From: Imhoffiella fuscus
Lineage (GTDB): Bacteria; Pseudomonadota; Gammaproteobacteria; Chromatiales; Chromatiaceae
Assembly (NCBI RefSeq): GCF_042682685.1
Contig: NZ_JBHUHX010000021.1
Coordinates: 62,001 to 126,000, forward strand
Length of the DNA stretch: 64,000 bases
Direction of reading: 5' to 3'
Part shown: one piece after another, positions 47,807 to 56,651 of the stretch
Layout of the letters: the number at the start of each line of letters is the position of its first letter
Position numbering within the stretch: position 1 is the stretch's first letter
Translations under genes and position numbers: made by a program
Notes under the pieces: generated by a model
What the model saw: the letters and a program-made list of their open reading frames with translations, nothing else
Told to the model about the DNA's origin: nothing
Database searches by the model: none

Positions 47807-48730
47807 ATGGCGACGATGGCTGACCGTGACGGCCTCATCTGGCTGGACGGCGAAATGGTGCCCTGGCGTGAAGCCAAGACCCACGTACTCACCCACACCT
47901 TGCACTATGGCATGGGCGTCTTCGAGGGAGTCCGGGCGTACCAGACGCCGAAGGGCGCGGCCATCTTCCGTTTGCAGGAGCACACCGACCGTCTCTTCAA
48001 TTCGGCGCACATTCTGGGCATGCCCATGCCCTGGGACCGCGAGACCCTGAACCAGGCCCAGCGCGACGTGGTGCGCGAGAACGGTCTCGAGTCTGCCTAC
48101 ATTCGTCCCATGTGCTTCTACGGTGCCGAGGGCATGGGGCTGCGCGCGGACAACCTGAACGTCCACTGCATGGTGGCGGCCTGGTCCTGGGGCTCCTACC
48201 TGGGCGAGGACAACATGCGCAACGGTATCCGCATCAAGGTGTCCTCCTTCACCCGCCATCACGTGAACATCACCATGTGTCGGGCCAAGGCCAACGGCAA
48301 TTACATGAACTCCATGCTGGCGCTCCAGGAGGCGCAGCGTGACGGGTATGACGAGGCGCTGTTGCTCGACGCCTCCGGATATGTGATGGAAGGCAGTGGC
48401 GAGAACGTCTTCATCGTGCGCGACGGCGTGCTCTACACACCGGATCTGACCTCGGCGCTGGACGGCATTACCCGTCGAACCGTGATGACGCTGTGCGAGG
48501 AGTTGGGTCTGAAGGTGGTCGAACGGCGTATCACGCGCGACGAGGTCTATATTGCGGACGAGGCCTTCTTTACCGGAACGGCCGCCGAGGTGACGCCGAT
48601 CCGAGAGATCGACGGTCGGGCGATCGGTGCTGGTACCCGTGGTCCCATCACCGAGCGTTTGCAGACCCTCTATTTCGATCAGGTCCACGGTCGGCGCGAT
48701 CAGCATCCGGAGTGGCTGGCGCTGGTCTGA
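47807..48730 (+). CDS. ilvE: Branched-chain amino acid aminotransferase
   Basis: A protein of 307 residues, a fold-type IV PLP enzyme with the Schiff-base lysine K161 in RAKANGNYMNS, HTLHYGMGVFEGVRAY near the N-terminus, and the E.SGENVF and FFTGTAAEVTPI motifs. It carries out the last step in Val, Leu and Ile synthesis. A small hairpin (47772-47790) and GGAG precede the start, 65 bases after glnE. Confidence 0.96.
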   Translation: MATMADRDGLIWLDGEMVPWREAKTHVLTHTLHYGMGVFEGVRAYQTPKGAAIFRLQEHTDRLFNSAHILGMPMPWDRETLNQAQRDVVRENGLESAYIRPMCFYGAEGMGLRADNLNVHCMVAAWSWGSYLGEDNMRNGIRIKVSSFTRHHVNITMCRAKANGNYMNSMLALQEAQRDGYDEALLLDASGYVMEGSGENVFIVRDGVLYTPDLTSALDGITRRTVMTLCEELGLKVVERRITRDEVYIADEAFFTGTAAEVTPIREIDGRAIGAGTRGPITERLQTLYFDQVHGRRDQHPEWLALV

Positions 48731-48787
48731 CGCCATGCCGGGTCGTGGGACGTACCCCGTTCCGCGACTGATTCATCCATCATGCCG

Positions 48788-48824
48788 AATCGACGCCGTT
48801 CGCCGCATGCGGCCGGCGTCGATT
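48788..48824 (+). repeat. Compound stem-loop downstream of ilvE
   Basis: AATCGACGCCG (48788-48798) pairs with CGGCGTCGATT (48814-48824), enclosing a second palindrome CCGCATGCGG. No T-run follows, so it may be a Rho-independent-like pause or an mRNA processing element between ilvE and the zinc-finger gene. Confidence 0.55.
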
Positions 48825-48871
48825 CCGCTCGGGGGTTCGGCCATCAGCACATACGAGGGAGATCCAAGATC

Positions 48872-49069
48872 ATGACCAATCCAGCCATTGCCACGCAGTC
48901 CGAGCAGTCGCCGATCCAGGTCGTCCGCGAGGATCTGCCGTTGTCCTGTCCACGGCCCGAGGCGCCCGTGTGGAACATGCATCCACGCGTCTATCTGCCG
49001 ATCGAGGACGAGGCCGACCGGACCTGCATGTGCCCCTATTGCGGGGCACGGTATCAGCTGGTCGACTGA
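48872..49069 (+). CDS. Small CHCC zinc-finger protein
   Basis: A 65-residue protein ending in a zinc-binding pattern C26-x10-H37-x16-C54-x2-C57 (zf-CHCC type, related to the NDUFS6 subunit of complex I). Its bacterial role is not established. The ATG at 48872 follows GAGGGAG. The location after ilvE is common in gammaproteobacteria. It ends 16 bases before the convergent hydrolase gene. Confidence 0.86.
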   Translation: MTNPAIATQSEQSPIQVVREDLPLSCPRPEAPVWNMHPRVYLPIEDEADRTCMCPYCGARYQLVD

Positions 49070-49085
49070 GTCTTCGTCATTCGGC

Positions 49086-50054
49086 TCAGGCTGCGGCGCG
49101 TTTCTCGCGCCGTTTCAGCCAGACCTCCAATCCCTGTGAATTGAGCTCGGTGTCGAGCGTCAAGAGTTCGCGAATCCGTGCGTTCTCGTAGTCGACGCCG
49201 TGCGCGCGTGCGCCCTCGATCAGATACTGGGTGATCGCTGTCTTGAGCCGCTCTCTGCGCTCGGGGTCGTCCCGACCCTCCTCGACGAGCGCCAGGCTCG
49301 CCAGATCGCGGATGCTCTGACGCAGATCGTCCACCAGGGCGGCCGGGTTCTCGACCGGACCGTAGTGGGTCAGGTACATCGCCTGGGGCTCGAAGGCCAT
49401 CAGCTTGTCGAGGCTCGCCATCCAGGCGTCTGGGTCGAAGGCGACTGGCGTCGCCGGTGCGAACATCCAGGGTCCTTTGCCGGTCTCGAACTCGCGATAG
49501 GCGATGCCGAAGGTGTCTCCGGTGAAGAAGCCCTGCGTGACCGAATCCAAGATGCAGCCGTGATGATTGGCGTGTCCCGGGGTGTCGACGAAGGTCAGGG
49601 TGCGGCTTCCGAGCGCGAAGGTCTGGCCGTCCTCGGCGGCGATCACCCGTTCTTCGGGCACCGGTATCAGCGTTCCATAGTCCTTTTCGAACCCTTCCTC
49701 GCCATAGACCGCAGTGGCTCCGGCGATCAGTTTGCTGGGATCCACCATGTGCCGTACCCCGTTGGGGTGCACCACCAAGCGGGCGTTCGGGCAGGCCGCC
49801 ATCAGGCGTCCCGAGCCTCCGGCGTGATCCAGATGCACATGGGTTGGGATCACGTAGTCGACATGCTCGGGTGTCAGCCCGATCGCGGCGATGACGCCCA
49901 ATAGGCCTGGGGCCGTGTGGTCCGTGCCGGTGTCGACGAAGGCCAGTCGATCCTCCGAACATATGAGATAGCAGGCCGCGAGACCGTGCCGGTAGAGACC
50001 GGTCTCGATGCAATAGATGCCGTCGGCGATCTGCTCGAAAGGTGCGTGCTGCAT
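49086..50054 (-). CDS. Metallo-beta-lactamase-fold hydrolase
   Basis: A protein of 322 residues with the di-metal motif H72-x-H74-x-D76-H77 (THVHLDHAGG), further ligands in PGHANHHG and the FFTGDTFG loop, and a C-terminal helical part. It is cytoplasmic by lack of a signal peptide. The substrate is unknown; glyoxalase II-like or lactonase-type activity is possible. It is divergent from the DUF2189 gene, with 295 bases between them that contain an AT-rich stretch at about 50215-50260, probably promoters. Confidence 0.85.
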   Translation of the reverse strand: MQHAPFEQIADGIYCIETGLYRHGLAACYLICSEDRLAFVDTGTDHTAPGLLGVIAAIGLTPEHVDYVIPTHVHLDHAGGSGRLMAACPNARLVVHPNGVRHMVDPSKLIAGATAVYGEEGFEKDYGTLIPVPEERVIAAEDGQTFALGSRTLTFVDTPGHANHHGCILDSVTQGFFTGDTFGIAYREFETGKGPWMFAPATPVAFDPDAWMASLDKLMAFEPQAMYLTHYGPVENPAALVDDLRQSIRDLASLALVEEGRDDPERRERLKTAITQYLIEGARAHGVDYENARIRELLTLDTELNSQGLEVWLKRREKRAAA

Positions 50055-50349
50055 GACGATGGCTCCAAGGCGTGTGGGCGATGCGATGCGATCGCCCTGA
50101 GGTCATCCGAAATGGCCGGTCAGTCTAAACGAAAGAATGGGGGCGGCGGCATTTTCTGGCGGCGTTTGAGAGTTGGCTTCCGCCTGAAAGGTTCCTTGGT
50201 TGCGCAAACCCGACGTTTTCGTTTTGCTATTTTTTGGATTGCTTCTAGGCTTCTATCTTGAGGATTGAGAATGCGACCTAGATCGTTGCGCTCGCTCCCA
50301 TCCCGCCGCAGTTCCAACAATAAGCAGATACGATTAGGAGGAAACCATC

Positions 50350-51138
50350 ATGAGCAGCCTCGGGCTCGTCTATCGCCCCGTTTTTTCTGGTGTTTCGAGA
50401 TCCGCTCGTATCGGTCTGGATCATCCCTGGCAATGGCTCGCCAAGGGATGGCGCGATCTCCAGGCCGCCCCCGTCTACAGCCTGACCTATGGGGCAGGGA
50501 TCGTGCTGCTCAGCATCGCGCTGACCTCGGTCATGATCCTGGGGCATCTGACCTTTCTGGTGCCGTTCCTGGCCGCTGGCTTCTTCCTGGTCGCCCCGCT
50601 GCTGGCGATCGGTCTCTATCGTATGAGCGCGAACCTGGAGCGCGGGCAACCGCTGACGCGTTGTCAGGCGCTGGATGCCTTCAGGCGCAATCAGGGGCAG
50701 TTGGGGATGCTGATGGGGATCCAGTTCCTGATTCTTCAAACCTGGATGCTGGTGTCGGTCGTACTGGTGCTCATGCTCTATGACGACACCTTCCCGACCC
50801 TGGACGATCTTTTTCCCGCGCTCTTTCTGTCGGGTGAGCACACCCTTATCCTGTTGGCGGTGACCCTGCTCGGAGCCCTGTTCGCGGCGGGCGTCTTTTG
50901 CATCAGCGCCATCACCGTTCCCATGCTGATCGACCGTCGAGTCGATGTGCTGACCGCGATGCGCAAGAGCGTCGAGGTCGTGCGCGAGAACTGGGCGGCG
51001 ATGCTGCTGTGGTCGAGCCTGATCGTGCTGATCGTCGGTGCCGGGCTCGTCACCTTCTATCTGGGTCTATTCGTCGCCGTCCCACTGGTCGGGCACGCGA
51101 CCTGGCACGCCTATCGCGATCTGGTCCCGAGCGACTGA
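50350..51138 (+). CDS. DUF2189 integral membrane protein
   Basis: A protein of 262 residues with about six membrane helices. The family pattern includes WLAKGWRDLQAAPVYSLTYG near the N-terminus and RVDVLTAMRKSVEVVRENWAAMLLW. The function is unknown. The start is firm: TAGGAGGAAACC precedes the ATG. The gene stands alone and is followed by an inverted-repeat element. Confidence 0.83.
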   Translation: MSSLGLVYRPVFSGVSRSARIGLDHPWQWLAKGWRDLQAAPVYSLTYGAGIVLLSIALTSVMILGHLTFLVPFLAAGFFLVAPLLAIGLYRMSANLERGQPLTRCQALDAFRRNQGQLGMLMGIQFLILQTWMLVSVVLVLMLYDDTFPTLDDLFPALFLSGEHTLILLAVTLLGALFAAGVFCISAITVPMLIDRRVDVLTAMRKSVEVVRENWAAMLLWSSLIVLIVGAGLVTFYLGLFVAVPLVGHATWHAYRDLVPSD

Positions 51139-51148
51139 TCGGGAGGAA

Positions 51149-51225
51149 TTCGAACCGCAAAGGCGCGAAGGACGCAAAGGGAGTCATTGAGATTCTTCGC
51201 GTTCTTTGCGCCTTCGCGGTTCGAA
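51149..51225. repeat. Inverted-repeat element, copy 2
   Basis: TTCGAACCGCAAAGGCGCGA at 51149 recurs in reverse complement up to 51225. The left arm is identical over its first 28 bases (from GAACCG) to the reverse complement of the right arm of copy 1 (30735-30857). It occupies the gap between the convergent DUF2189 and sulfotransferase genes, where it may also work as a transcription stop. The inner spacer is much shorter than in copy 1. Confidence 0.8.
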
Positions 51226-51249
51226 TGTTCTGCATTGTCGGATCCGGCA

Positions 51250-51912
51250 TCAGTTCGGGTCGAAGCGGTAGCCGAGCAATTCGATGTCGCGGGCGAAGTG
51301 CTGGGCGACCAGCTCGGCGGTCGCGTCATTGTAATAGCCGCGATAGTCCTGTTTGCGGTCCTTGGCCTGACGCGCGTGGGGTAGGGCGATCGGCTGGATG
51401 CCGATGCGTGCGCAGGCGATCTCGAAATCCTGATGCAGACTCTCGTAGCGGCCGATGAAATCGACCAGGATGCGTCCGCGCAGATCGACCAGGTAGTCGG
51501 TCTGTAGGGTGATGGAGGTGTCGATGTGGTACTGGTAGGGACGTTTGGGATCCAGCTTCCAGCGCAGGAAATCCTCGAAGGTCTCTCGTCCGCCGAGATA
51601 GTGCGGTCGCTCGCGTCGGATATGGTGGAAGGAGCTGACCTGCAGGTCCCAGGGATTGCGCACGAAGGCGAACTTGAAGAGTCCGTCGAAGTATTCCTTG
51701 GGCAGCAGTTCCTGGGCGGCGATCACCTTGGCGTGACGCGGTAGCTTGCTTCCGATGCGATGCCCGCTCAGATGGCTGAACCGGCTGCAGAGAAACATGG
51801 GGTAGTACCAAGGGTCGCGCCAACGCATCCCTTCGAGCGCCTTGCGGACGCTGGTACCGCCGGTCTTGGCGATGTGGACGAACAGAAATCGGTATTTGGG
51901 TGACAGCAGCAT
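51250..51912 (-). CDS. Sulfotransferase family 2-type protein
   Basis: A protein of 220 residues with the PAPS 5'-phosphosulfate loop HIAKTGGTSVRKAL near the N-terminus and the 3'-phosphate motif FAFVRNPWD at about 84-92. The family transfers sulfuryl groups to sugars or other hydroxyls, often on surface glycans. It is cytoplasmic and has no signal peptide. It starts 15 bases downstream of xerC, so it could be the last gene of that operon, although it is not part of the conserved set. Confidence 0.8.
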   Translation of the reverse strand: MLLSPKYRFLFVHIAKTGGTSVRKALEGMRWRDPWYYPMFLCSRFSHLSGHRIGSKLPRHAKVIAAQELLPKEYFDGLFKFAFVRNPWDLQVSSFHHIRRERPHYLGGRETFEDFLRWKLDPKRPYQYHIDTSITLQTDYLVDLRGRILVDFIGRYESLHQDFEIACARIGIQPIALPHARQAKDRKQDYRGYYNDATAELVAQHFARDIELLGYRFDPN

Positions 51913-51927
51913 GCGAGTGGGTTTCGT

Positions 51928-52893
51928 TCAGGTCTTTTTCTTGGCGCGCGGATGGGCCTGGTCATAGACCTGCGCCAGGTGTTGGAAATCCAGGTGGGTA
52001 TAGATCTGGGTCGTACCGATGTCGGCATGGCCGAGCAGTTCCTGCACCGCGCGCAGATCCCCCGATGATTCGAGCAGATGGGTGGCGAAGCTATGTCGGA
52101 GCAGATGCGGGTGCAGATGGCGGGTCGCGTCTCGTTCCTGCGCCCACCGATCCAGGCGTTTCTGAACGGTGCGAGGGTTGATTCGTGTCCCTCGACTGCT
52201 GACGAAGAGCGCCGGTTCGTCCTGATTCGCGAGGTTGGCCCGCACGCGTAGCCAGGATTGGATCGCCTCGCGCGCCTTGGCACCGACCGGAAGGCGTCGT
52301 GTCTTGCTGCCTTTGCCGAGGACCGAGAGTTCGCCCTCGTTCATGTCGATCTCGCCGAGATTCACTGCGACCAGCTCGCCCAGGCGCAGTCCGGAGGAAT
52401 AGAAGAGTTCGATCATGGCGGTATCGCGGATCGCCAGCAGTTCGTCCTCGGGACGATTCAGCAGGGCGCATAGCTGGTCCGCGTCGAGCGTGGCGGGCAG
52501 CTTGCGCGGCGTCTTGGGTGCGCGCACGCCAATCGCCGGGTTGATCTTGGCGAGCCCCTCGCGTAGCAGCCAGCGGTAGAGGCTGCGGAGGCTGGAGAGC
52601 TCGCGCTGCAGCGTCTTGCCCGAGGCTCCGTTGCGGTGACGCCAGGCGACGTACTGGCGCACGTCAGGTTCTTGAAGGTAGTCGATCGCTCGATCGAGAT
52701 GGGTGGCGGACCAGCCCGCGATCTGCTCCAGGTCGCGTCGGTAGTTGGTCAGCGTATGGGGCGAGAGTCGGCGCTCGCTGCCGAGATGGCCGATGAAGGC
52801 GTCAATATGGGCGAGCGATTCCGCCCGAACGGGAGAGTCTGTCGAGTCGTCCGATTCGGAGGGGCTTGCGCTGGATACGTCGGGCGCTGTCAT
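51928..52893 (-). CDS. xerC: Tyrosine recombinase XerC
   Basis: A protein of 321 residues: an N-terminal SAM-like DNA-binding domain (about 25-115) and a catalytic domain with the Arg in SSGLRLGE, Lys in LGKGSKTRR, H-x2-R in HLLRHSFATHLL, His in LLGHADIG and the Tyr nucleophile in TQIYTH. With XerD it resolves chromosome dimers at dif. The family's dapF-DUF484-xerC order is present. It carries a short Ser- and Asp-rich N-terminal extension. Confidence 0.94.
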   Translation of the reverse strand: MTAPDVSSASPSESDDSTDSPVRAESLAHIDAFIGHLGSERRLSPHTLTNYRRDLEQIAGWSATHLDRAIDYLQEPDVRQYVAWRHRNGASGKTLQRELSSLRSLYRWLLREGLAKINPAIGVRAPKTPRKLPATLDADQLCALLNRPEDELLAIRDTAMIELFYSSGLRLGELVAVNLGEIDMNEGELSVLGKGSKTRRLPVGAKAREAIQSWLRVRANLANQDEPALFVSSRGTRINPRTVQKRLDRWAQERDATRHLHPHLLRHSFATHLLESSGDLRAVQELLGHADIGTTQIYTHLDFQHLAQVYDQAHPRAKKKT

Positions 52894-52909
52894 GCGCGGG
52901 CCGCTGGTT

Positions 52910-53611
52910 TCAGTGTCGATCGGTGTCGCTGGACGGAAGCGAGCGGAGCTTGTGGCTGACGACTTCGCCGAGCCGATCGAGGAAATCGGTGCCCATGTCC
53001 GGGTGGAAGCGCTCCGGGTCCGAGCTGCCGATCGCCAGCACGCCAGATTGGGTCTCGGTTTGAATCGGGATCAAGGCCGCCGCCTCGATGCCGGTGGCCT
53101 CTTCGCCGAACAGCAGGGTTGCCTTTTCACTGTCCACTGGACCGCAGAGCGCGTGCTCGCGGTCCAGAAATTCATGGAAGGCTGCGATCAGGGGATCGGG
53201 GCGTGGATCCTCAGCGCTCGGAACGATCGCGAACAGGCGGATCGACACCGCTTCGGCATGGAATTCGCGCAGCATGGCATCCTTGAGGATATCGCACAGA
53301 TGGTCGGCATCCTTGGCCGAAATCAGTTGCAGTACGAGTGCGTGCAGGCGGCTGGCGAGCGTCTCGTATTCACGGGCGCGCGCGATGAGATGCGCCAGAC
53401 GGTTGCGGTCGGTCTCCAACTGCTTGCGCAGGACGCGGACCTGATATTCGATGAGCGAGGTGGCTCCGTCGATGAGGTGCGGGACCTGAATCGCGGCAAG
53501 GATGTCCGTTCGTCGCTCGAAGAAGGATGGGTTGCGTAGCAGGTAGTCGCTGACTAGAGGTTCGAGGTCAGGATCTTCCGGTGCCGCATGCTCGGCTTGC
53601 TGACGATTCAC
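52910..53611 (-). CDS. DUF484 protein (GAF-like)
   Basis: A protein of 233 residues with an N-terminal helical segment including DYLLRNPSFFERR, a coiled-coil stretch, and a GAF-like domain (about 100-225). It belongs to DUF484, which sits between dapF and xerC in many gammaproteobacteria. The function is unknown. It lies 10 bases after dapF and 16 before xerC. Confidence 0.9.
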   Translation of the reverse strand: MNRQQAEHAAPEDPDLEPLVSDYLLRNPSFFERRTDILAAIQVPHLIDGATSLIEYQVRVLRKQLETDRNRLAHLIARAREYETLASRLHALVLQLISAKDADHLCDILKDAMLREFHAEAVSIRLFAIVPSAEDPRPDPLIAAFHEFLDREHALCGPVDSEKATLLFGEEATGIEAAALIPIQTETQSGVLAIGSSDPERFHPDMGTDFLDRLGEVVSHKLRSLPSSDTDRH

Positions 53612-53621
53612 GCTTGGCCTC

Positions 53622-54452
53622 TTATCGCTCGATCTCGCCGTGGAAGACGGATTCGGCTGGTCCGGTCATCCAGAGTGTCTCTCCGGGGCCAGGCCACTCT
53701 ATCATAAGATCTCCGCCCGGTAATTTGACCTGGACCCGGTCTTCGAGCAATCCGCGCATCTGGCCGCTGACCATGGCCGCGCAGGCGCCGGTTCCGCAGG
53801 CGAGCGTCTCGCCCGCACCGCGCTCGAAGACGCGCAGACGGGCATGGCCTGGATCCAATATCTGCATGAAACCCACGTTGACGCGTTGCGGAAAACGCGG
53901 GTGGATCTCGATCAGTGGTCCTAGGCGCTCGACCGGAGCCCGGTCGACATCCTCCACCAGCAGAACCGCGTGCGGGTTCCCCATGGAGACGGCGCCGACG
54001 GTCAGCCGACGGTCATCGACCTCCAGCTCATAGGCGCTCGCCTGGGTGTCGGCGATGAAGGGGATTCTGACCGGCTCCAGGATCGGCACGCCCATGTCGA
54101 CCCGGACCTGATCGTTGGGTCCGAGATAGAGACGGATGGCGCCCGCCGCCGTGCCGACAGGGATCTCGTCCTTGTCGGTCAGGCCCCGGTCGCGGACGAA
54201 TCGGGCGAAGCAGCGCGCGCCGTTGCCGCACTGCTCGACCTCTGATCCGTCGGCGTTGAAGATCCGGTACTGGAAATCGGTGTCGGGCAGTCGTGGCGGC
54301 TCGACCAGCAGGACCTGATCGCAACCGACCCCGAAGCGGCGGTCGGCGAGGTGGCGAATCCAGGTCGGATCCGGATCGATCGACTGGGAGATGGCGTCGA
54401 AGACGACGAAGTCGTTGCCCAGCCCCTGCATCTTGGTGAAACGTAGTTTCAT
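53622..54452 (-). CDS. dapF: Diaminopimelate epimerase
   Basis: A protein of 276 residues. It converts LL- to meso-diaminopimelate for peptidoglycan and lysine, without a cofactor, using two cysteines: C75 in QCGNGARC and one in ACGTGACAA. It begins MKLRFTKMQGLGNDFVV. The ATG overlaps the stop of the upstream methyltransferase (ATGA). Confidence 0.96.
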   Translation of the reverse strand: MKLRFTKMQGLGNDFVVFDAISQSIDPDPTWIRHLADRRFGVGCDQVLLVEPPRLPDTDFQYRIFNADGSEVEQCGNGARCFARFVRDRGLTDKDEIPVGTAAGAIRLYLGPNDQVRVDMGVPILEPVRIPFIADTQASAYELEVDDRRLTVGAVSMGNPHAVLLVEDVDRAPVERLGPLIEIHPRFPQRVNVGFMQILDPGHARLRVFERGAGETLACGTGACAAMVSGQMRGLLEDRVQVKLPGGDLMIEWPGPGETLWMTGPAESVFHGEIER

Positions 54453-55120
54453 ACCGGCAGTCGCCCCATCACGGCCAGGTGACGGTCGCTGACGACGGCG
54501 ACCTCAAGGCAAGACAATCCCGCCTCTTCGAGTTGCTCGGTGACTTCCTTGGGCTCGAAGGCCGCGAATAGCGAATTGCGGAAATCGGCGCGCAGGATCT
54601 CGGGCTCGCCGTCGGCATAGGTTGCGACCAATGCCTCGATCCAGGCGGCCGAGCTCGGTCGCATCAGGTCCATGACCAGGACCGGCGCGCCAGGCTTGGC
54701 GGTTGCCCTGATGCTCTGCCAGAGCACCTTGGGGTCGGGCAGGTGGTGCAGCAGGCTGTTGGAGAGCACCAGATCGTAATGCCCGCTCGGCAGTTGTGCC
54801 GAGGGGATGGTGTCGTGGATCAGACGGCAGCGCGAGGCGATGCCCGGCAGCTTGTCGAGCGTCTCCTGGGCCAGGTCGAGCATGGGCTGCGAACCGTCGA
54901 GCGCGTCGCAGCTGGCGTGCGGGTAGGCACGCAGGAAGCGGGTGACGATGTCGGCCGGGCCGCAGCCGATATCGAGCGCGGTCGCGCCCTTGAGCGAGCC
55001 CAGATCGAGACGTTTCAGCAGCTCGATGAAGAGGCTGTTGGATGCGGCGAAATCGGCCTTCGCATAGGCGCGCGCCTGGTCGGCGGAGTCCATCAGCTCG
55101 GGTTCGGGGCGGCGCTTCAC
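54449..55120 (-). CDS. Class I SAM-dependent methyltransferase in the lysA-dapF operon
   Basis: A protein of 223 residues with a SAM motif LDIGCGPAD, an acidic DALDGS motif, and SNSLLHHLPDP. The substrate is unknown. I chose the GTG at 55120 because it overlaps the lysA stop (GTGA) and has AAAGGA at a good distance; an ATG at 55093 lacks a ribosome-binding site. Both ends overlap neighbours by four bases (lysA upstream, dapF downstream), so its synthesis is locked to theirs. Confidence 0.83.
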   Translation of the reverse strand: MKRRPEPELMDSADQARAYAKADFAASNSLFIELLKRLDLGSLKGATALDIGCGPADIVTRFLRAYPHASCDALDGSQPMLDLAQETLDKLPGIASRCRLIHDTIPSAQLPSGHYDLVLSNSLLHHLPDPKVLWQSIRATAKPGAPVLVMDLMRPSSAAWIEALVATYADGEPEILRADFRNSLFAAFEPKEVTEQLEEAGLSCLEVAVVSDRHLAVMGRLPV

Positions 55121-56364
55121 GGCAGTGTCCTTTCTCCGGCGAAGAGGCTGGCGATCGTCTCGCGCTCGCGCACCAGATGGGCTTCGGCGCCGTCGACCAT
55201 GATCTCGGCCACCCGGGGGCGGCTGTTGTAGTTGGAGCTCATGGTGAAGCCGTAGGCGCCGCTGCCGCGCACCGCCAGCAGATCGCCCGCGCTCAGCGGG
55301 AGCAGGCGCTCCTTGCCGAGGAAATCGCCGGTCTCGCACACGGGACCGACCAGGTCGTAACGGGTCGGGTCGGCATCGCTTGCACCGACCACCCGGACGA
55401 TGTCCTGATTGGCCTGATAGAGCGCCGGCCGCAGCAAGTCGTTCATGGCTGCGTCCAGGATGGCGAAATGGCGATGATCGGTGTGCTTGAGATACTCGAC
55501 GCGGGTTAGGAGAACCCCCGCGTTGCCGGAGATGGCGCGTCCGGGCTCCAGGATGACCTCGTAGGGACGCTCGGCGAGCCGGTAGCTCATGGCTGCGGCA
55601 TAGGCGGCGGGTTCGGGCGGCTGCTCCTCGCAATAGCGAATGCCGAGTCCGCCGCCGAGATCGAGATGCTCGATGGCGATGCCGGCGGCGCACAGCCGGT
55701 CGGCCAGGAGCAGCACGCGGTCCAGCGCGTCGACGAACGGCGCCAGGTCGGTCAGTTGGGAGCCGATGTGGCAGTCGATGCCGCAGATGTGGATGTTCGC
55801 CAGCGATGCGGCCTGGGCATAGACGGATTCGGCGACGCGGATGTCGATGCCGAATTTGTTTTCCTTCAGTCCCGTGGAGATGTAGGGATGGGTCTGGGCG
55901 TCGACGTCCGGATTGACGCGCAGCGAGATCGGCGCCTTGAGCCCGAGCTCGCCGGCGATGCGGTCGATGCGCAACAGCTCGGGTTCTGACTCGACGTTGA
56001 AGCAGCGGATGCCGACCTGCAGCGCACGCCGGATCTCGTCCTCGCGCTTGCCGACGCCGGAGAACACCACCTTAGCTGGGTCGCCACCGGCGGCCAGGAC
56101 TCGTTCCAGTTCCCCGCCCGAGACGATGTCGAACCCCGAGCCGAGCCGGGCCAGGACGTTCAGAACGGCCAGGTTGGAGTTGGACTTGACGGAGAAACAG
56201 ACCAGATGCGGATGGTCGCGGAAGGCGCGGTCGAAGGCGCGCCAATGGCGTTCGAGCGTGGCCTTGGAGTAGACGTAGCAGGGCGTGCCGAAGCGTTCGG
56301 CGATCTCTGTGAGTGGCACGTCCTCGGCGTGGAGGATGCCGTCGCGTTCGTTAAAATGATCCAT
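55117..56364 (-). CDS. lysA: Diaminopimelate decarboxylase
   Basis: A protein of 415 residues, a fold-type III PLP enzyme converting meso-diaminopimelate to lysine. K60 in CFSVKSNSN is the PLP lysine. The motifs CHIGSQLTDL, GGGLGIRY, EPGRAISGNAG and CETGDFLG follow. It lies 30 bases after the lptM gene and is coupled to the methyltransferase. Confidence 0.96.
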   Translation of the reverse strand: MDHFNERDGILHAEDVPLTEIAERFGTPCYVYSKATLERHWRAFDRAFRDHPHLVCFSVKSNSNLAVLNVLARLGSGFDIVSGGELERVLAAGGDPAKVVFSGVGKREDEIRRALQVGIRCFNVESEPELLRIDRIAGELGLKAPISLRVNPDVDAQTHPYISTGLKENKFGIDIRVAESVYAQAASLANIHICGIDCHIGSQLTDLAPFVDALDRVLLLADRLCAAGIAIEHLDLGGGLGIRYCEEQPPEPAAYAAAMSYRLAERPYEVILEPGRAISGNAGVLLTRVEYLKHTDHRHFAILDAAMNDLLRPALYQANQDIVRVVGASDADPTRYDLVGPVCETGDFLGKERLLPLSAGDLLAVRGSGAYGFTMSSNYNSRPRVAEIMVDGAEAHLVRERETIASLFAGERTLP

Positions 56365-56394
56365 TGGGCGTCGGGTCAGCGCTAAAGGTTGGGC

Positions 56395-56592
56395 TTAAAG
56401 TTGATCGGGCTGGGGTCCAGACGTACTCGGTGCCGCAGGTGCGGCCGGGACGTCCGATTCCTTCCCTCCGTTTTGTGCGGGGGCGTCCTCGGGCAGATAG
56501 AGCGGCCCCTTCTGACCGCAAGCGCCAAGCATGCTCAGAATCCCGAGCGTCGTGACGAGGGCGATGAAAAGGTAACGGACCCAGCAGAACAT
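56395..56592 (-). CDS. lptM: LptM-like small lipoprotein
   Basis: A protein of 65 residues with a lipoprotein signal (Cys25 in LGACGQKG) and the family's GPLYLPE segment, then a Pro- and Ala-rich tail. LptM (YifL) helps oxidative maturation of the LPS translocon LptD. Its position ahead of lysA/dapF is the conserved one. It probably heads the operon ending at xerC. Confidence 0.88.
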   Translation of the reverse strand: MFCWVRYLFIALVTTLGILSMLGACGQKGPLYLPEDAPAQNGGKESDVPAAPAAPSTSGPQPDQL

Positions 56593-56651
56593 GGGGCACC
56601 TCGTGCTGAAGGGGTGTAACCGAAGGCGGCAGTATACATCCCGAGACGTGC

